This document shows, piece after piece, positions 21,701-30,700 of a stretch of 64,000 bases of DNA; the stretch's first letter is position 1, and the number at the start of each line of letters is the position of its first letter. The notes beneath the pieces were generated by a model that saw nothing but the letters and a program-made list of their open reading frames with translations, was not told the origin of the DNA and did no database searches. The DNA is from Rubrivivax sp. (GTDB lineage: Bacteria > Pseudomonadota > Gammaproteobacteria > Burkholderiales > Burkholderiaceae). The stretch is from positions 21,600-85,599 of the forward strand of contig JAEUOZ010000023.1 in the NCBI GenBank assembly GCA_016790225.1. Reading direction: 5' to 3'. Made by a program: the position numbers and the translations under genes.

Positions 21701-24700
21701 TTGCCACCGGGGCCGCTGGTGTCGATCGCCCGCCCGGTGAAGCGGTTGATGATGAAGCCGCGTACCGTTGTGCCGCCGCCTTGCACCAGCAGCGCGTGGC
21801 TATTGGTGGTGGCGCTGCCGTTGAGCTCCAGCACGGGGTTGGCCGTCCAGCCTGGCTGGGCTTGTGCGTTGAGCACCATGGGCGTCGCCAGCGTGGGCAT
21901 TGCCGAGCCCGCCGCCACGCTGGCCACGCCGCTGCTGAAATAGTTCAAGCTGCTGCGCAAGCCTCCCGCCGCCAGACCCAGCGAGCCACCGGCGCCCGTG
22001 CTGCCGTTGGAGATCATGAAGACGATGCTCTCGATGCCCGCCGGGCGGCCGCTCTGCGCCAGGCTGGCATCGCCGCCCAGTGCATTGGCATTGGTGATGG
22101 CCTGGCGCAGGCTGCCCGCGCCGCTGTCATTCGTGTTGGTGACGGTGCTGAAGTTGAAGCCGAAGTCCACGCCCGCGATGTTGCTGGCGCCCACATGCAC
22201 ACTGCTCGCGCTGTGCAGGTGGGGCTGCAGGATTTCGCAGGCCTTTACCGTACCGAGGGCGGGGTCGCCAAACGTGCCGTTGGCGCAGCCTGCGCCGTCG
22301 GTCATGACCCGGGTGGTCCAGCGCGTGTCTGCGCCGTAGCGAACCAGGCGCGTGCCGGTGAAGCTGCAGGGGTTGCCCGCGCCGACGCCCTCCGCGGCGC
22401 ATGGCGTCCAGCTCAAGGCCGTTGCTGCAGCGCTGTCGGCGGTGTCAGGCCGTGCACCGCCTGCTTCGTTGCTCACCGCGGCGGGCCCCACCCAGCTGGA
22501 CTCGTACCGCCAGGTCTGAACCCCCACGGCGGCGGCCGTGCTGCCGCTGCGCGTCGAACGCACACTGCTTTGCAGCACACGCACGAAGTGGCCGCCGCCG
22601 CCGCTGACGGCAAAGCTGTAGCTGCCGTCGGCGGCAGTCGTGGTTGTGGCGACCAGCCCCGTGGCCGCCGAGTACAGCTCGACGGTGGCATTGACGACGG
22701 GCAGCCCGCCGGCGGCCAAGCGGCTGCGGCCGGGGCCACCGCCGTAGTTGACGTCCTCGTAGACGGTGCCCGCGACCGTCACCGTGACCAGGACGTTAGG
22801 GCCGAACTCCGAGGTGTTGCCGGCGGCATCCGTGGTGGTGCCGGTCAGTGGCGTTCCGCGGACCACCGTCACCCCCACAGGCAGCGTGAGCGTCCCCGAG
22901 AACGCCCCGGAGCCATTCACCACCAGGTTGCCGATGTGGGTCTGGCCCTCGCCGAACCCGACCAGGCTGGGCGCGGCCACGAACAGCTCGACGACCGCGT
23001 TGGCGAACACGGCCTGACCCGGTGGCGTGCCGACATAGCCCGCCACGCTAAGCTGGTTGCCCGACACCGAGGCCGCGGAAATCACCGGGTGATCGATGCG
23101 CTGGTTGGGCGTGTTGACCGTCAACGAACCGTCGTTGGCCACGACCGAGCCCCCTTGCCGGCTGTTGGCCAGCGTGATGCCGGCCGCCCGCGTGGCGTTG
23201 GCCTCGGTGTTGTTGCCGAAGAGGCTGTTCTCGCTGATGCGGAAGCGGCCTGTGCTGGCTACCGCCAGACCGCTGCCGCGGTTGCCGGTGACGATGTTGC
23301 GCCGCACGTCACCCTGGCCGCTCAGGTAGGCGCCCACCAGCTCATTGCCCCCGGTACCGTTGCCGGAAAGCGTGTTGTTCTCGACCAGCAGGCCCGTGGT
23401 CGTCACATCCATGCCCACGCCGAGGTGCTGGGCGATGAGATTGCCGCGCACGGTCCAGGTGGTGCCACCACCGTTGATGCCGTCGTGGGCCGCGCCCTCG
23501 ATGGCCGCATTGCGCAGTTCGTTGCCGATGAAGCTGAAGGTGACAGCACGGCCATTGGCCATGATGCCGCTGGTGCCGCTGAAGCCGATCAGGTTGCGCT
23601 GCACCTGCACGCCGTCGGAGTTGCTGGTGTCGAACGACAGCAGCGTGCTGGAAGTCCGGATGCCGGCGCCGGGGTCCGTGAAGCTGCGCGCGGTGCTGCC
23701 CAGGACGTTGTCTTCAAGCACGGCGTTGGTGGCGCCGATCAGGGCGACGGCACGGCTGAAGCCGAAGATCGCGAAGCCGCTCAGGCGCAGTCCGCTGGCC
23801 GACAGGCTGACACCGCGCAGGATGCCGCGCGCGCCGGAGAGCTGCACCTCGGGGCCCTGCACCTGCGGCAAGGCCAGCGCGTCCACGCCCACGGTGCCGC
23901 CTGTGCCCAGCAACAAGGCATTGGTGTTGCCGACGTTGGCGGTCTGCGTGCTGCCGTCCAGCGCGGTGTCGGCGCCGGTCAACAACGGCAGTTCGGTGCT
24001 CACGACGATCTGGGCGACGCCCGTGGTGAGCTGGCTCGGCACGCTCGCACGGATGCCCGGCGTGGCGGCGCCGGAGGGAATCATGAAGATGCTGGTTTCG
24101 AGCGCCGCCGGCAGGGGCTCGGCCACGCCGGCGCGCACCCTCGTGCCGGCCTGGGCCAGCGTGCTCTTGCCGCCCAGGGCGCTGGCGTTCAGCAGAAACT
24201 GCCGCAGGCTGCCCGGGCCGCTGTCGTTGGTATTGACGATGGTGCTGAAGTTGAAGCCGAAGTCCACGCCGGTCACGGCGCTCGCACTCACGGTCACAGG
24301 CGCCACGGCCTGAGGCGTGGTGCTGCCGGTGGTCAATGAGGCCAGCGTGGCCCAGCTGGTATTGGCCGCCGCATCGGCCAGCGCAGGGCTTTCGCCGCCC
24401 ACGCGGTCCGTCACCGCCACGGCCGTGCCGCTGCTGGCGGTGGTTCTGAAGGTCAGGACGGGCAACTGGGCCGCGGTATAGCCGCTGCGGCCGCTGCTGA
24501 CGCTGCTGCCCACCACACGCACGGTATAACTGCCAGGCTCAGCCAGCAGCGTGTAGTTGCCGCTGGCATCGGTGAGCGTGCTGTAGAGAAACTCGCCGCT
24601 TGCGGCGTACAGCTCCACCGTGGCGTTGGGTCGGGGTGTGCCGCCGGCGGCCACGGCCGTGCTGCGGTCTCTGCCCTGGCCGCCGCCGTAGTTGACGTCC

Positions 24701-27700
24701 TCGAAGACCGTGCCGGTGATGGCGTGGGTCATGACGCCGAACCACTTGGCCCTGAGATAGGCCTCGACCTGGCGGCGTTCTTCGCCGCTGAGCAGCCGGT
24801 CGTAGCTGATCAGCTCGGCGACATCGCCATTGAGCGAGTCACTGCCGCTGAAGCGCGCGCCGATGTGCGTGAGCGTGCCGGGCGCGGCGGCGGTGGGCGC
24901 AGTGCTGGCTGCATCCACCCGCGAGACGCCGTTGGCCCAGTGGCGCACGGTCGTTCCATCGGCCGTGGCGGAGGACAGCACATACGCTGAGGTGCTGGCG
25001 GCCGGGTTGATCAGCCCGTATTGCGACAGGCCCGAGGACGGCGTGGACTCCACCGAGATGATGCGCCGACCGCTGCCGTTGGTATCCAGGATCTTGCGGC
25101 CTGCCGTGCCGCCGCGGGTGACGACAAAGCTCGTCACCTGGCTGCTGGCGGTGAAGACGGTGCCGCTGAAAGCCAGGTGCTGGTTGTCCGCAAAGCGAAC
25201 CACCGACTTGCTGTTGAGCGCACCGCTCACCAGTTGCGGCTGGCCGCTGGCCGGTGTGAAGCTCTGCCCGCCGCACTGGTTGCGCCAGGAGGTGACCGCG
25301 CTGCCGCTGGTGCTCACCGCCACATCGGCCTGCATCCACAGGGAGCAGTTAGCCAAGGCAGCGGCCGTATTGCCCAGCAGGTGCTGCAGACCGAATTCGG
25401 AGGTATTGCCGTTGACGTCTGTCGCCGTCGCGGTGATCACGGTCTGGTAGTTGGTGAGCGTGACGCCACCGGGAATGCTCACGGCGCCGTTGAAGTTGCC
25501 GCTGGCATCGGTCGTCAGGCTTCCGATGTAGGTCTGGCCTTCCCCGAAGCCCGAAGCGTCATTGTCGGAAACGAAGACTTCCACGGTGACGTTGGCAAAG
25601 GCGCTCTGACCGGCTGCGCTGCCCACGTAGCCGCGCACCGCCAGCTGCCCGGCCACCAGGCTGGCGCTGGTGAAGACGGGGCTGTCGATGCCGTTGTTGC
25701 CCTGGCTCGCGCTGGTGGCGCCGTCGTTGGCCAGTGGCACACCCGTGTTGTCCAGGCGTATGCCCTTCTGTCCATTGGAGAAGATGCTGTTGCCGCTGAT
25801 CCGGTTGCGCAGTGGCGTGCTGACTGTGGTGTCGAAGCCGATCCCGGCAAGACCGCTGCCGCGGATGACGTTGCCCTGGCCGGCCGATGTGCCGCCGATC
25901 ACGTTGTTGCTGGCGCCTGCCGTGATGCCGATGCCGCTGGCCCCGTTGGCGATGACGCCGGTGTTGAGTGCATTGGCGCCCACCAGGTTGCCCTGGATCA
26001 CGTTGCCGGTGGCGGTGGAAAGGTCCAGGCGAATGCCGTTGGCGCTCACGTTCCCGGACACCAGGTTGCCTGCCCCCGCTGCCGCGCCACCCACCAGCAC
26101 GTTGGCCGCTCCGTTGATGTGGATGCCAGGGCCTGAGTTGCCCAACGCGGCGGCGCCGGTGGCATTGGTTCCCACGTAGTTGCCCTGGACCGATCCGGTG
26201 GCGCCGACGTCGAAGCGGATGCCGGCCACCGAGTTGCCGCTGACCACGTTGCGGTCCGCCGCCGTGGTGCCGCCGATCGTGGCCACCGTGCCGGTGCCGG
26301 TGACGTAGATACCCACGCTGGCGTTGCCCCGCGCTGATGCACCGGTGCTGTCAGTGCCAATGAGGTTGCCCCGCACCACATGGCCGGTGCTGGTGGCCAG
26401 CCACACGCCGTAGCGGCCGGACGCGGCGATCACGTTGCCCAGCACCTGGCAGTTGTTCACCGTGCCGCCGTGGCACACCACGCCATCGGTCCCGTTGCTG
26501 CGCGCGGTGCTGCCATCGGCAGCCAGGCCGATCCAGTTGTTCTGCACGGTTAAGCCGGCGCTGCCATTGCCACTGGCGTATACGCCATGTGAGGCATTGG
26601 CGGCGATCAGGTTGCGGTGCGCACTGCTGGCCCCGCCCACGGTGACGCTGCTGCCGCCTGTGACGTGGATGGCGTTCTTGCTGTTGCCCAGCGCCGCGCT
26701 GCCGTCGGCGGCCAGGCCGATGGTGTTGCCGGCCACCGTGATGTTGCTGGAGGCGCTGTCGATGACCACGCCGCCGTCGCTCTCGGACCACCCTTCGGCA
26801 AACGTGCGGCCATTGCCGCTGATGAGGTTGCCCTGGCCCACCGAAGCGCCGCCGATCAGCGTGGCGCCGGCGCTTTCCAGCCGAATGCCGCGCAAGAAAT
26901 TGCGCAGCGCAGCGGTGCCCGCCGCATTCGTGCCGATGCGGTTGCCCTGGATGGTGTTGTTCTGGGTATTGGCGTCGCGGACGTAGATGCCGTTGATCGA
27001 GTTGCCGCTGATCAGGTTGCCTTCACCCGGCAGAGACCCCCCCACCGCGTTGTCCGACGATCCCAGGGCCACCCACACGCCGTGCTGGTTGGGCAGGGCC
27101 AGAGTCCCGGTTCGATCGGTGCCGATGTAGTTGCCCACCAGCCGGTTGCCGATGGCGGTGGTGGCTTCCAGCACGACGCCTCCGGCGCCATGGCCGCTGA
27201 TGACATTGCGCTCCGCCGCCGTGGTGCCGCCGATGACGTTGTAGCTGCCGCTGACTGAGATGCCGTGCACGCCGTTGGCGGGCGCGCTGGTGCCGTTGGC
27301 GGCCAGGCCCAGCCAGTTGCCCTGAACCAGCGCGCCGCTCGTCAAGGGCAGCTGACGACCGCCAAAGCGATTGATGATGAATCCGCGCACCGTGCTGTCT
27401 GGCACGGACAGGTTCAGGCCATGGACATTGACGTTGCCGGTGCCAAAGCCGCCATCCAGTTCGATGATCGGCCGCGGGTTGACACTGCTCCAGCCCGGCT
27501 GGGTCTGCGCATCCAGCACCATCGCTGTGCTGACAGCGGGCAAGGCGCTGCTCAAGGTGACGGTCGCCACCATCGCATCGCCGCCGTTCGTGGTGAAGAA
27601 ATTGTTGGCGCTGCGCAGCCCGGCGACGCTGCTGCCGTTGCTGATCATGAAGATCACATGCTCGATGCTGGGCAGGCGGCCGGCCGTGGCCAAGCCGGTG

Positions 27701-30700
27701 TCATTGCCGAGCGCGTTGGCGTTGGTGATCACTTGCCGCAGGCTGCCCTGACCGCTGTCGTTGGTATTGGTGACAGTGGTGAAGTGGTAGCCAAAATCGA
27801 TGCCGCTGACGGTGCCCGTCGTGGTGCGCACCGGCGCCAGACTGTGCGGCGCGGTGCCACCCGTCGCCAGGCTGGCCAGCGTGGCGCTCGTGGTGTTGCT
27901 GGCCGCATCGGGCAAGGCCGGCCTCTCGCCCCCCACGCGCTGCGCGTCGCCCGCGTGGGCGCTGCCATTCCAGACGACGCGCCAGGTCTGCACGGGCCAG
28001 GCGGCGCCACCGCTGCCCGTGCGGCTGGAGCTGACGGTACCCGTGGCCACGCGCACGTTCCAGTCCGCCGCGCCCAGGCCGGTGAAGCTGTACTGGCCGC
28101 TGCCGTTGGTGGTGGTGGCGGCAACATAACTGCCATCCGCAGCGTACAGCTCCACGCGCACGCCGCTGCGCACCGCACCGCTGCTGGCCGCCAGCGAGCG
28201 GCCGGCCCCGCCGCCGTAGTTCGGGTCTTCAAATACCGTGCCGCTGATGGCTGCGGTGGCCTGCACCTGGGCCGTGACGCTGCTGCTGGCCTTGCCCAGG
28301 CTGCAGCTGTCCACCGAGGTGTTGTTGACACAGGGCGTGGCCACGGCGCTGTGGGTGATGAGGGTGCCGTTCGTGGCGCTGCCGTTGACGCGCAGGTCGT
28401 ACTGCAGCGTCAGCGTGCCGGATGCCGCCACGCTGCTGGCGCTCAGGAAGCTGAGCACACCGCCGCTGAAGGCGGCATCGCTGGCCGCGGCGCCGTTGAC
28501 CAGAAAGCTGCCCGCCAGATAGGTGCCGCTGGCAGGCAGGTTGGCGTGCACGCGCATGAAGCGCGCGCTGGACTCCTGGTTGGTGAGGGTGAGCACATAG
28601 CGCACCACGTCGTTGGGCGACACGATGGGCGGGCTGCCGCCCTGAGCCGGTACGATGGTCTGCGCCAAGGCAGCAGCCAAGCGGCCGTTGGTGACATCGA
28701 AGCAGCCGTTGCTGCCCACGTTGCCGATGCCGGCGGGGAGGGTGGCCAGGCAGTTGCTGGCGGTCACGCCATCGGCCACACCGCTCTTGCGTTCCATCCA
28801 GACGTCCACCGTGCCTTCGTCGGCACCGCTTCCCGGCACACCGTCATTGGCGGCCAAGGAGCCGACGGACAGGCGCAGTTGCCCTCCGCTGCCGTCGCCT
28901 GCCGCGCCGAAGACCGCGCAGCCCGCGTCCACGCAGCTCGTGCCCGCAGGCAATGCGCTGGCCAGACCCCGGTAGATCAGCTGGGTGGGAATGTCGTCCG
29001 TGACGGCGATGGAAGATGCTGCGGCGCCGGACTGATTGCCCCAGCGCAGCGTCCAGCGCACCCAGCCGGCGCGCGTGGTGTCGGGCAGGGCTGTCTTCGC
29101 GCCGCTGGTGACCACCGAGTTGGAGACCTGCGTGCTGGCGTCGGCCGTCTCCAGAGGTCCGAAGTTGGTGGTACTGCCCAGCGTGGTGGTGCTGCCCGAT
29201 GTGGCCCGTGCGGCCGCCACCTGGCCAGCGAGGCCCGGGTTGTTGGGAATCGTCAGGTCGATGGCCGCACCCAGCGACAGGCCGGCGTTAAAGGCATAGC
29301 TGCCTGCCGAATTGCGCCTCAGCCGCACGCAGGTGGTGTCGCTGGGCAGCGCGGCGCTGGTTTCACTGGCGTAGCCGGCGCGGGCGCTGGCCTGCAGGCT
29401 GCGGCTGGTCCAGGTGCCGGTCAGCGGGTTGGCGAAGCAGGTGCTGTCGCTGGAAGTTTCCACCAGCAAGGCGGTGGTCGCGCCGGTGACATAAGCCTTG
29501 CCATAGCTCGGCGTGAACTGTGTGCTGCCCACGCCGGCACGCGGCAGGCGGATGACGGAATAGAAGCCCTGGGCTGGCGCATTGCCGTTGTTGGCCAGTT
29601 GAAGCTGCAGCGAGTAGCTGCTGTTGTGCGGCCAGGTGGAGGGCGCGCTCAGGGTGGTGGCCAGTTCGGGGCTTTCCAGCACCGTCAGGCCGCCGGCGGC
29701 CGCGTAGTTGCCGGCGCCATGCCGGGCCGTGGCGACCGCGTTGTCGGCGCCGCGCGCGCTCAAATTGGTACGCCGTATCTCGGCCGTGATGGGCAGCACC
29801 ATGCCTGCAGCGGCATTGCGCAGGATGGGCAGCTGCATCTGAAAGATGGGGTAGTTCTGGATATGGTCCCTGTCGGCATCGGTACTCTCTGACAGGCCAT
29901 AGGTGGCGGCAGGCTGGGTGCCGATGGGGACCTGCCAGCGCGCCATGCAGGCCGGGTCGTTGTCGTTGACAGCAGCCAGGCAAGCCGTGGCGTCGGGTGG
30001 CGTGAAGACGATCCCGGCGGCATTGCCGCCCGGCGGCAGCACCCGCCCAGACGTGATCACGCTGCCAGTCACGCCGGCCAGGTTGACGCTGTTGCGAGCG
30101 GCGAACAGGTTGAATACCCAGGTCCCGTCGACCGGGGCACTGGCGAACTTTCGGTTGCCGGGGTAGATATTGAGCGTGGCGGTCTGCCCGGCCGCCACGT
30201 TCGGGAAGCCGTTGTAGTTCATCCCCACCGTGGGCCAGGAAACGGACTCGTTGGTCAGCGTGCCGTTGCTGTTGAAATTGCCGCAATCGCGCGCCACACC
30301 GGCCGGTGAGGAGAGCGTCTCCCAGGTGTAGACGCGGCCCGGCAGAAAGTTCGTGTTGGTGGTGCCGGGTGTCTGTGCCGAGGCGCCAAAACTGCCGTCG
30401 GCGACCCGCCACAGCGCCTCAGGGCTGAAGTTGCCGAAGCTGGGGCCTGTCGTGCGAGGGTGATCGGCCTCGCGCACGAACAACAGCCGGGTGCCGGGGC
30501 CGACCACGGCCGTGGGATTGCTGTCGTTCGGGCTGGCGGAGAACGGCGTGCTGCCGATGTCAGCCGCCGAGACGGCTCGCCACGCGCTGTGTGGAGGGTT
30601 GGCCGAGTGCACAAAGAGCGGATCCGTCGGCAGCGGGGCCGTGCCGGTGGAATCCTTGTAGATGCGGCTGGTGTTGTTGACGGCGGTCAGGCCATGGAAG

